A stretch of DNA of 64,000 bases from Rhea pennata. Taxonomy: Eukaryota > Chordata > Aves > Rheiformes > Rheidae. The notes under the pieces are model-generated. The model searched no databases and had not been told where the DNA came from. It saw nothing but the letters and a program-made list of their open reading frames with translations. Positions 1-12,500 of the stretch are shown here, one piece after another. Numbering within the stretch: position 1 is the stretch's first letter; every line of letters starts with the position of its first letter. Both the position numbers and the translations under genes were made by a program. The stretch is taken from positions 35,564,731 through 35,628,730 of the forward strand of contig NC_084669.1 of assembly GCF_028389875.1 (NCBI RefSeq), read 5' to 3'.

Positions 1-574
1 ATTCTCAGAAACTGTCTTCAGGACACACTAAAATAGTACTAAGAATGCAAAAAACTACTACTGGCAGAATTTACCTCCTGTTCATAAATGCTGTGGTAAA
101 TATACTACAGTGCACTACAGCATTACAGTGAATAAGAACTACTTTTTCAAAAGAAAAATTCTAAATAAAACATAAGCATGACGATATAATGGTTTGTCAT
201 TAAATATAACTAGATATTTCCACCAAATCCTTCTCTAATGATCTGATTCTAACACTTTGTGTACGTGTAGAAACAGGCAAAAGATTCAACTTCACAAACA
301 CTGGCTCATTAAAACAGTTTCAAGTTTATGTATAATATTTTACCAATTTTTTACTGAACTGAAATAAAGAAAAATGTTCAGTAGACTTGACATGCTGTTG
401 AGTACAAGGCTTGCCTGTCTCTGCCATCCCTTGAACAGAAAATCGCATCAAAAGGAATATTGTATCATTTTATCATAGAGAAAAATCAAGCTTTTAGTTA
501 GTCTTCAAGAAAAAAATTAATTGTATTGGCAAAAGCAAATATATTCAATCTACTAATTCTGCTCTTCCCTTTAG
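1..574 (+). other. MYPN intron (3' part), no other feature seen
   Basis: This is AT-rich intronic sequence that precedes the 24-base exon. It ends in a pyrimidine stretch and TTTAG acceptor at 570-574. I see no repeat family or open frame worth calling. Confidence 0.7.
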
Positions 575-598
575 AACCACGATCTATGGCTGAACCAG
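575..598 (+). CDS. MYPN: MYPN 24-bp microexon (Ig2 middle)
   Basis: The bases between the TTTAG acceptor (570-574) and the GTGAGT donor (599 on) finish a codon and encode PRSMAEP plus the first base of the next codon. Palladin and myopalladin both carry a KPRS-AEP segment immediately before the EICTLVIAE strand of this Ig domain, which fits. The exon enters needing two bases and leaves in phase 1, exactly what the exon at 2647 requires. It is very small, but flanking frame and family similarity support it. Confidence 0.88.
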
Positions 599-3500
599 GT
601 GAGTACTATCTAAAGTGTTATTCCTTTTTGGTGAATTAACCTCACAAAATAAGAGTTATTTTAACTACGTAATTTAAATTAAGGTAACTTTTAAAAATGT
701 TCTATAGCTATTGGGGAGATGCATTTCAGTGTAGAATGTTTACAGGACATAAAATGCACTAGAACTTGAATTAATTTTATAATTTTGAAGAAAATGGTGT
801 TTCTATCTTGCTTTGACACAATTCTGTCTTAGGGCCTAACCGTTTCATTCTCACAAGCTAAAGATTAACAAAATGAATGTATGAAAGTCTCCTGTATCTG
901 ACGATCAGAAGTACACCAGATGATGTAGGACTGAGCTATTTTTATCTAGTTTACCAGTTAGGGAGCATTGCATCAGATGTTTAGCCATGTCAGCCATTCC
1001 CTTTGCTCTCTACAGGGTAATATGAGAGTGTCACATCAGGTGTTCCACCCCTGGTATCAGCAAATCCTATAAAAGTGGCTGGATTTGCTGATTTTGAGGG
1101 TCAGAACAGAACGTAGGCTACTCTGCATGATTTGAGCAGAGAAGCCTTACAGATTTTGATTACCTTTCCATGAGGCAATCTCACAGTTATGCTTTTCACT
1201 GTTAAAAAAATAAAACTGCCTCTCTTAAAAAGAAAATCACTAAATGAGTTTTAATTCTTATGGAATATGAGATTCCGTTACTTTTGTCCCTGCTCTATTA
1301 AAAGTTTTTTTTAACTCAAAAGGTGTCTTGAAAGAGACTGAGAAATCCTGTATTTTCCCCCTCTCTGCAATGTCTCTCTCTCAGTCTTGGGAAGAAAAAA
1401 TGGAGCTTCTACCACAGCACACCGATACCATTCCTTTACTGTCCAGTGGCATCACTGCTGAGTAATGTGAAGCAGTTTTTAGAGGGTAATCAGTTGGGTG
1501 CAGTTGTCACTGCCTCATCACCTGCTACTCATTCAGAAGGAATCTGGATTTCCATGCACGCAATGGTTGGCAAATCCAAGTATTATAAACTAGACACTAT
1601 AATGCCTTAAATCAGTTCTATAATCCTAGTACTATAATAAACTATTATTCTCCTATAGCTGTTAGCAAATAATCCCTGTGTTGCTACTAGATTTTCCTCA
1701 GTGATGACATGAAATAAAAAAATTTAAATGTGCTTTAGTCCTCTATAGAAATACTGATAAAATACTAAACCTGTGGTTTTGTAGGAAAGGTTCTTGCAAC
1801 ATGGTAGCAAAGTAGGCACTGACTACTAAAGAAATGCTGTCAGCCCACATTTCTATGTATTTGAAAGGTTACCCTTCCTCCCCTTCCAAGCTATCTGACG
1901 AAACAAAATCTGTAAAATCCCACCACTACAGGTATTCATCAGCTGGTAGTTGCTGCCTAGACATGCCAGATATTTCCCAGACAGGAATATCCTAACCCTA
2001 GATTGATTTTTCGAGACAGAATTTCATTTTTCCAAGTACAATTTTGCAGACACATTTTTGGTGTTTATACGAATCTTCACAAAAAAGGGAAAGGGCAACT
2101 TTCTGTAGGGACAGTTAGCAGAATCCCCTCTTTCTGCAAACCTGCACTGACACTTTTGAAAAATGCTGGCCTAATTATATGCATTTGGCATCTCTTCACC
2201 TTACAGGGTGGCTCTACTTGAATTGTTCCTGATCAACTAAACCGAATCTTTCAATCTGCAAAGAGATTTAGAAAACCCACGTTTTAGTGAGTTGTGAGGC
2301 CAGAGTCCACTGTATTTCTCCAAATTCAGTTTTAAGCTCTTCAGGGAGAAAGGCTGCATTCCATGTGCATGGGAGGACATTTTCTTGTGTTTTCCGAGCA
2401 CTGACACCTGTTCTTCCTCGCTTCGGTTGGGCATGTTGGAGCACAGAGGGTACCAGCTGCTGCGGACAATGCTGGTAACAGCTGCTGCACACAAAGCCTG
2501 CCAAAATTGTTAATACTGATGAAACAAAAATCAAACTGAGCAAGGTGGAAAACGTTAAGGAAATGGCCCCCAGGGCAGCCAAGTCTTTGTGTCTTTGTTT
2601 AATGCATGTTCTCCTAAAGTAGTAACACTGCTCTGATGCTTTGCAGAGGAAATTTGTACTCTGGTAATTGCTGAAGTATTCTCAGAAGATTCGGGCAGTT
2701 TTACATGTACTGCAAGCAATAAATACGGCACAGTATCCAGTATAGCTCATCTAACTGTCAAAGGTAAGAGATGCTTTTAGTCCTTTGCTTGCCGGAAGAT
2801 GTAAGCACAGCAGGCTGTCGCGCAGCGCAGCCCAGGCTGCTTAGCCAACGTACAGTTTGCTGCCTTTTCAGAGTGCCCTTTCCCAGTCAGAAAGACGCCA
2901 CTGACGCTCGTGAAGGAGTGAGCAATGTTACGGAGTGAATCCCGCAGCAGCCCTTCCTCAAAGGAAACACTTGCTGACCTCAGGATTTGGGCAATAGCCT
3001 TTTTTTTTTTTTTTTTTTTTTTTTGGGTGGGGGGGAATCTCAGGGGTCTCTGCCTCATTTGCTGCTTCAATAAACCTTTAGTGCAGAGCCCAAAGCAGGA
3101 AACCTCAGAACAGATCCTTTGACACTACCTAAATGATTTACTTTGCTAAGGCACCAACCAGGTAGATGAGTGAAGAACCAGCGCTTGAAGGCACTGAACA
3201 CTGTTGCGTTCAGTTTAGCTCAAGGTCTGGTAGTGCTCTTCACAACCGAAAAAGCTGCAATGGAATGAAAGTCTGTATTCTGAAGACACAGGTGGAATTC
3301 ATGGGCAACATGACCGTAGACCACTACTGGATCTTCCAAAATAATTATGGTTCTCTTTTATTCACTTTACAATATTCCTTCGTTAAGGAAGTTCGTTAAA
3401 TAAATGAAGTCCAATAACTCATTCCAACAGCTGGATAGGAAACTAGGGCAAGTTTTTGCAAACTCTAACTTTCATGATTTTATCTTATTTTATTATAATT

Positions 3501-6500
3501 CGCGGTATTTATGTATAACCAGAAGTTTAATATTTCCAATTTTAGCATCTGAAGACAAGAGTAATGCTGCTACTCTTCAAACAATGAGCTCGATCAACTT
3601 AATTGCTGCTGAACAGCAACCTCCCCCACGGACTCCTTCCCATCCTGTGGTAAACCAGCCCCCAAAGCCGAAACTCGAAGGTGTTCTTGTGAACCACAAT
3701 GAACCTAGGTCAAGTTCCAAAATAGGTCTCCGTGTGCACTTCAAGCTGCCTGAAGATGATAAAAGTGAATCAGCATCAGAGGATGGACCTGAGGCTGCAA
3801 ATCAGACCAGACCCAGCTATTTCCCAGACAGGATAAATGGACAGGCAATGAAAATACCAGAGCCAACATCACCCTCCAAGGAACCCCCGCCAGTACTGGC
3901 TAAACCAAAGCTGTAAGTAAAAGGGATTCTAAGTCTCAGCAGTGTCGCTGTTGTTATTCAGTATCTCTATTATCACATGTACCTGACCTACTCATAGACC
4001 AGGACACTATTGCACTAGGTGCAAAAAGTTGAAGCACAGTACAAAGAAAAAAGACAGTCCTTATCACATAGTGCTGGTCTAAATAAACCATAATCTTAAA
4101 AGCTAGATTTTTTTTCTACGCATTCCTCTTGAGAAAAGTAAAGTGCTTCCCAAATTCAAAAGGAAAATATTTTCTGCTTTTAAATACCCTTTCAATTCCA
4201 CAGTGCTGTAAATAAGAGATGAACAATACTGCTAGTGTGCAGGCAAAATAAAAGCAGATTCTTCAAGTGTCTGTTTCTCAATTCTGAGCATGTAATTTTG
4301 CTAAAAGTAGACATATTTATTCTTATACATATTATAGCAAGCATATGCAGGTCCACAGGGCCTCATGACTTTATATTCCACAAAAGTAATCTCCTGAAAT
4401 AAATAAAATACTTGGAGGTGTATGATGATGTGAAACCACTTAGAAGCACCTGCAGGATTAGTGCACTGTGAATCTGAGGGGAAATTTTAAGGAGTAATGT
4501 AATTTTCTTAGAAGAAACTAAGAAACAGCCTTTCAGCAGGTTCAGAACCTTCCCAGTCTAGTTTCCAAAGAGCGTATGGAGGCCTTCATTTTATTTCATA
4601 AACAGGCAGAAACTTTAACTAACGTCCCAGGAAGGACTTTATAAAGCAATCTGTTAGTATCCTTAAGCAGGATGTGATTTCATGGTATCAGCTTTACAAG
4701 CAAGGAAACAGAACTCACATATTGTGCAGCAGACACAGAACTTGGAGCACTGATTTTTATGTTAGCCCCACATTCACAGGCTTATTTTCTTTCAGTGCTA
4801 TAGGGTGCTTAAGGGGTAAGCAGAAGCCTTGTTTATTTGTGTTGCCCAATGCTTGCATAAAACAGGATTTCTCTCTCAGAAAAAACCTGTAACAAATGAG
4901 TACAGTATTATGCAGATGAAAGAAAAATGAGGATTGCACAGTTTCAGTTCTGCAGTTCACTAGTGTATGAAAGCCTGAAATTGCTATTTTAATCTACCTT
5001 TAATATGATTTTTGTGCCATAAATTATAGAAAAAATAATTCTTTTACCTAAAAAGGAGTTCTATTGAATTCATGGATTTGGTTTGGCAGTATCAGTTTTG
5101 GCTGATCTCTACTTCTCTACTTCTACAATAATCTACTTCTACATTTTTCTCTTTTTAACACTATTTAATTAATACTGGACAATTTATTACATGACCATTT
5201 TTCATATCCTCCATGTCGTTTATGTTTTTGGAAGGGGAAAAGTTAGCCTATTTTCCACATACACAATAACAAAATAAACCACTTCACATGGCAAAATAAT
5301 TTCCTTAGCTGCAACCCTGAGCACCTTTACAATAAATAGCATCTAGGAAATAAAAATGGCATAAAATGCGTATCTTCCCTGAATGATGTACTCTCTTGCC
5401 TGTCACTGAACATCCAACACCACCTTAACTATTTTCTCCTCTGGCAGATTATTACACAGCTTTATTAGCCAAAATGTTGGTTTCAGAACCCACTGGAGAT
5501 GAATGACTGCAATTTGGATTGCAAATGCTCATTTGAAATTCCTAAAAACCCAATCCTACTCTTAGTTACACAAGAGGAAAGGTACAATGGTTATGTAGAG
5601 CAGAATTTGACAATGCTATCCCTCAAAATGATTTCAAGGAAGAGTTTTATATTTCATCTGTTAAAAGAATAATCTTCAGTCAAATAATTTTCTACCAAAA
5701 AGCTTTTATTGTGACACTAGCAAGGAAAGGAAGAGGGAAAAAAATTGTGTTTGGTAGTCAGCTAACATTCTGCTCTTCCCATAATGTTACAGAATACGTC
5801 ATGTAGCTGCTTTCCCTACCTCTTCCCCTACCTCTGTGTCACAGAGTATAGACTTTTTCTTTTGCAGTTCACATATGGAAATGTAATTGGCCGGTATGTT
5901 TGGCATTACCATGGCTTATGACCAACTTTGCTCATCTTTATTTTGAATGCAGTGATCAGACACAGTTAAAACAGCTCCACTACCAGGTCTTGCTTGAACA
6001 ACAGCAGCTGCATCAGACATCTACAAGAGAGTTGTCATTCAGCTCATCTTTACTGAATTCTGCTACTTCACTCAACCAACAGTCCACCTCAACCACGTTC
6101 AAACAAGGCAAAGCCTCTTCTTCACAATCATTCAGCTACACCCGACCCAAGCAGTTCCTACCACCACAGGCCACATCACCCACCAATTCGTCTTCTAGCT
6201 CTTCAGTGACGTCATTCAGCAATGTCCCTCAAGGAACCCAAAGAACAAATAACAAGGAAAATTTCATAGGAACTTCTCCATCTGCCCAGCCAAGGTCTTC
6301 AGGAGGGTTTACAAGCAAAAGTGAACAGTCCCTACCAAGTCCTAAAGAATCCATGGTACCTCCATTAACAGTTTCTACATCTAGTGGGAAGCAGATTCAG
6401 CCACAAAGTGTCACTCCTGCTCCTATCTCCCCAACCAGCCGGGTGCAGAATCCAGTAGCTTTTCTTAGTGCTGTTCTTCCTTCACTTCCTACTGTGCCAT

Positions 6501-9500
6501 CAACCAATGCAATGGGATTGCCCAGAAGTACACCAGTTACGTAAGTAGCGTAAACCGCATGTGTCAAAGCAAGGGCAAGAAATACTTATAAAGCAAACTA
6601 AGATGCACTGCTGTTCGGGGGTTCTGTGGGGAGCTTGCTGATATGCAAGTTATTCATAAAAGAGAAACACGAGCTATTCATGTATTTTGGTCATTTCATC
6701 TAATCTTTACATTCAGTTAAGGAAGAAAGAGACAGTAGCTTGTGTAACAAAACACCTCAAGGGTAATATAAAATCAAGATGGAGAAATGGGAATTTAAAG
6801 AGAGATACAGACAAGAATTTTGGAGCACAGAGATTCCCAGGACAGTATTAGGAGGAGAAAAGAGATTTCATGTACATATAGGATAAGTCACTCTAAGACT
6901 ATTAGTCTATATGAGCTACAAAAGCATTATCTACGGTAAGCAGTGAGTAAAGTTTTAAAAAATATTCATAAGTTATTTCTTAGGCCAGGTAAATCTAAGA
7001 AATAACTTATGAAAAGATATCTTTCTGGTTGCAATACCTTCTATATTTAAAGTCCCCTGGTAGATCTCAGGAGAGATAATGGTTTGCACATAAATGTTTC
7101 TGTTGATGGCCAGAATGACTACTGTGACAGAATGGCTACCTCCAAGCAAGCAAGCAAAAAACGATGGCAATATACTGGAAAGGTTATTGCCTTAAGAGTC
7201 CCTTTTTTACTAACAGAGTTGAAATTAATATCCCTTTTACAGACAACATGAACTCTGTGTTAGCATGACCAAAAGTGTTAGACTGATACAACACTTCATC
7301 CAGAGAACTCCAAATGCTCCACAAAGAAGTATTTTCCTCCTTTTTACCCATGGTACATTTCAAGGTAGTGATAGCCATGACTAAGCCCCAATCTTCTAAC
7401 TATCTTCCCAACACTACATCCACGAATCTATAATTCTAATAGAAAAAAAGTGATCCTGCATAGGTAGCACTCACCACTCTCTCCACAAAGAAAATCTTGC
7501 CTCCAAACCACTATTGCACTCCTACTCTCAAACCTCCTAATTGTGCAGCACAGAAAAGTAATTAGTCTCTTCTGCAGTAGAGCTACCACCCTGCAGCACT
7601 TGCCTGGTTTCCTTAATGGTCCTGGCATGGTGGGCAGGCATACATAAGAAACTTATGTTCAGAGTAAAGGTTCTAAAACTCTGCCTAAGCCTATCCTCAA
7701 GCTATCTTTGAGCACAAGTACTCAAGCACAACTATTCTCTTCGCACTCATAAGGTCTCATAAAAGGGTAGAAGAAGAGAAAGAAGTAAAAGTTCATGAAA
7801 AGAGTGAATGATCACTGAAAACACAAGATGAAGATGGATAAGAAATTGTATTAACTTTCTAAGTTATTATCTGATATAATAAAATGTACTAATTGTGTAC
7901 CTATGGAAACACCTGTACCTGTGGTTACTAACCACTAACATAAGATGGTTATTATAGTATTATAATGCTTATTCTCTTTTAGGTGTGTACCTTAATTCCT
8001 TCCTAATGGCATTAATGGGAATGGGATGCACCATTAAAATAGTACCAAAAATCATTTCCTGTATTATGCTTTAGCTTCTTCTGCATAAGTAAATAATAGG
8101 TTCCTCCAGAATGTTGACGCTTAACATATCACATCACTCAGGTGACAAAAAATATACCGGTTGCTTCATGCTAGTAACAGAATTTTCTTTTAATAGCCCA
8201 ACACAGGGATTAACAAAAAAAAATCTGAAGCCTCTGACAGTATCAACAGATGATTCTATTCGGGACAATAAAACTGCACTTCTCAAGGACCTGGAAAGAA
8301 AGCTGCATTTCAGAGATGGTGTTAATCAACAAAGTAGTCAGCAGGTAAGAAAAATCAAGCGTTATTAAAGTAAATTTCACTCATGAATAAGACATATATT
8401 ATGACTTGTGGAACAACAGATGTTTGTTCGGCTATGTGTTTAAGCTGCTACACTACTTTGCAGAGTAACCTTTTGTGGTAAGTGCTGGTTTGGAAAAGCA
8501 AACTGGAGCTTTAAACAGGAAGTATGATGGGATGCAGTTGTAGACGTTTTACTTTGTGAATGAATTACATTTTTAATTTCTGACAATCTCTGTTAGAGAA
8601 TGGTAGCAACATAAAATTTTTTTCTTCTCACAGAAGCTTTTGTATCTTGGATTAAATTTTTTTCACTTTACAAATTGCCCAACCAATTGCACACCTGCTC
8701 ATTCACACACTATATATTTCTAAGACAAACTAAGGAGGACAGTAATCAAACTGTGTAAAAGAAAAGTTTCTGGTTTTACTATGGTTGAACAAAAATGCTG
8801 TTTTCATTTTTTGGCATTAAACATATTATTCCAAATCTCCTGATTTGCATGAATTGATAGGAACTTGTTAGGAACTTAACAAATAAAGTTTTTGATAGCT
8901 GTCACTGGCACCAAATATTAGGACTGGCATTATTAGCAAAATAAAAAGCCTTTTACAAAGCTCAAGGAATCAGTTCAGTCTTATTTGGAATCAATAAATC
9001 CACCAGATCTGGGCAGTAACATTAATATTAAATTAAAAATAAAATTTACAAATTAAAGCAGGAATAAAAACTGAAATAATATTCAGAGTTTGAAATCACT
9101 ATGAGACAGGTTTGACTGCCCTTGAATAACAGCAGGATGCCCTAAGGACTATGGGCTAGCTGTCTTGTCTGCAGGAAACTGTTCTGCCCTCACCTTGGCC
9201 ATGGAAGCATCTATAGTTGTCCCACCAGCTCAGGCTTAACACAACAAATAGCAGTTTGCCCTGATTTGTCATGAATAAGGGAACTTTTCACAATGTCTGT
9301 TAGCCCTTCCAACAGAGAACATGCAAGGATAAGCAAAAAGCCATGGAGTCTATGGAATGAATTATCCTCTGTGGACAACTGCACTGTAATCCCTGTTTTT
9401 TTAATTTCGCTGTTGACCTTTCCTTCTGACAGATCACACTGCCAAACCACTTTGAGTAAAACAACTGGCAAGTGGTATGTTTTGCAGATGAATCACAAGT

Positions 9501-12500
9501 GTTACGATTGGTACTTGCTATGATAGTAAGACAAATTATTTAGACAGCTACTGTGAAATACCGATCAGTGTTTCAAGTTAACTGCATGATAACCCCTTTA
9601 GAAACAACGGTCACTACTACTGTCAAAGTTATCTGCTGACAGCAAAAGTTATTTATATGCTTGCTTACTATTCTGTAAGAGAACAAAACAAAATCTTGAT
9701 TTCAAGGTCCCGCAAACTCAGAAGAAGCTCAAAGCTGGCACTTCTCTAATTGTTATGGTAATTAGAATGTGAATGGTAATTAACTAGAAAACAACAATTT
9801 TAGGATTGCTCAATTAAAGTCCCTTCGTTTCCCCCCTCAGTTCCCACAGTGAATCACTTACACTTTTATTCTTCCACATTTGGGAAAAGTCACTGCTTTA
9901 GCTGACTCTAACAAATTCAAGTCTGGTTTTTTTCCTCAATGAAAGCAGTGATTATTTAAAGAGACTAGAAGATGCATAGTATTTGACAAAATTCCTATTG
10001 CTTTACTAGTCATACAAAATCAGCATCCTAAGAATAATACATTGGCATGCTGAATTCACCCCCAAAGATTTTGTCATCTGTTTTCTTCTTGTGGTTAACA
10101 CAAAATTAAAAGGAGACATTTTCATCCTATATATAGCACTTCAGTATTAAATTGGTTATTATAAAGGCAGCAAAATGCTTCTTATTCACTTTCTCATAAA
10201 TAGTAACACAACTATCCTGCATACAAAAGATCACAGAATAATGAATGGAGAAGTACAGCATCCAATAAGAATCTTAAGAGGGTGGCTTCCTTATATTTTC
10301 TACACACTATTTTAAAAAATCCTTTTCATAAAATGTATCATATAGCATTTTGCTTATTGTGAGAATTCTATTGTATGCCAGTATTTCAACAGTAGCATTT
10401 AATCTCATTTACAATATCTGCAGAATATGTAGTGATCATCCAGAATGAAAGCTGCAGATGACAAGCCTCTGTCTTAAAGTTCAGGTATTGTTTTATATTA
10501 CCATATAAAATGCAACAATGAACATGACTGCTTTGCATCCTGGTGCTCTATTTATCTGTCACTGACTTCCATATGAAAAGTGTTTAGCTTACAAGTCAAG
10601 ATTTTGCTGCATGTCAGCATTATGCACCCAGTAAGATATCTAATAATCCAGATGTATTCCTTCTGTTTCATCCAGGACATCATTCATCACCAACAATAAA
10701 GAAATCTAGAATGAGAACATAGTTGGTAATTCTGCTGATGTTGCATGAGACAGAACAGATTAGTCTGTAGTCTTCCGCAGCTATGATAATCATGCAGTGC
10801 TGACAGAAATAAAAATATGATTGTGCTTAGATTCAAGCTGCAACTTTGACCAAGTACATGTAGTAACAAGCTGCCATTTTTACCAGGAAAAAAACACCAT
10901 ACCTGTTATTTATGCAGATGGTAGTATATTATATTGCAGGTGAAATTTCATCAACAGATAGGAATATTACACAAATGTAGTTCAATTGATTCCAAAGCTC
11001 TTTAGTAGGATTTGCTCATTTTTTTTCAAATGCAAGACACACTAAATGAGGATTAGGTTATTCAAATGCAGGAAGAAGTTGGGATAAATCCCAGGATATG
11101 GGAGACTTCAGTTCAGTTTCTTTCTTTGACTGAAGACTGTTGACTCACAGCTCTTCACTCACAGGAGAGCAGCCTCACTCCTTGCTGGCTGGTGTGGTGT
11201 ATTGTTGGTGCTCTCTATCTAGTCTATCGGGCTTTTGCTTTCCCTTTAAGCACTTGCAAAAAAAGTACCTTGTTAGGGTTCAGTTGGAACATGTCAAAAA
11301 GAAACAAATTAGTGTAGGAAGGAAAGGGCAGACAAATTGCTTGGAAGGATTTTGGCAAGTGCAAAAAATATTCATTTGTAATGCAAACTCTTAAAAAAAA
11401 AAAACAAAAAAAAAAAAAAAACTGCTAGTTGAACTAAAAGAGCAGCCATGGCCAAGCCATTTACAGGCTTCATATCAATGGGACTATAAATAAAAGAAAT
11501 TCTGTTTTATGGGCAAATCTTAAAAATTAACAGATATATTATCTCTTCCAAACTTTGCTATACAAATTAAATAACTCATAGAAAAACAAAGTAAATAAAT
11601 CTCAGAATACTGTGCTATAATTAAAGGAATTAACTCCAATGTTAAAAGGAAAGGAAGAATGAAAGATTAGATACCCAGACCCAGGTTATTCATCCTTTGA
11701 CTTGTTGATAAGAATTATAAGATATACCCACATATTTGTCATTTATAGTGAAGAATACCATGTGGCAATTCTGTCTGGTTGTGTCTTGTGTAAGATAGAT
11801 AGCAGCATAGCTCCTGCCTTATTTTTAGTACCAAGAATAAAGCTTCAGCTGTTGAGAAAACGGTGCCATTATTCATAGCCCTCAAATTAATATTCTCCAC
11901 TTTCACTTGTGAATACTTTACAAGCAATTTCAGAGTAGAAAAGATGCAGAGTTTGTCCAAAAGCTTTTGGATCATTAGAAGCCATGGCCTGTAAAGCCAT
12001 GGCAACACCCAACTCATCACGGCTAACTCCTCAGCACTGATAAAACAGAATCATCTCCTCTCAGCTCCCATACTCAGCAGTCAGTCTCAGAAAGGTTCCA
12101 AGAACCATCAAGAACACCATTCCTCAGAGCACAAGAATTACATTTAATCCAGCCACTCTGAAAAGTTTGCTTAAAAACAAGCTTCACATCATGTCCCAAA
12201 GGTCAGCAAATGCAGACAATTTTGGATGGGAAATAGATCCCAAGGAGTCCTCATGGCAGCTTGTTTGCTTTGTAATAGAAATGAAAACAGATTTACGAAC
12301 CTGTCAAAGACAGGTTATAAAATCTTGATATTAAGAGGTATAAACTCTCAATAATCTCGGCATTGAATATTTGAACAGTCACTTGCAGCTGTGCTCCCAA
12401 GACCTAGATCTAATCAACAACCAAGCAGAGATAGGTTTTCCGCTGGTAAGGACCCTGGATTGTAGAACTTATCACCTAGGAAAGGAAACTGAGCTTCTCA

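Noticed and set aside
5900-5952. Extension of the 588-base MYPN exon to the left
   Set aside because: The frame is open to an ATG-like position, but a clear TTTTGAATGCAG acceptor precedes 5953 and the frame joins the previous exon only there.
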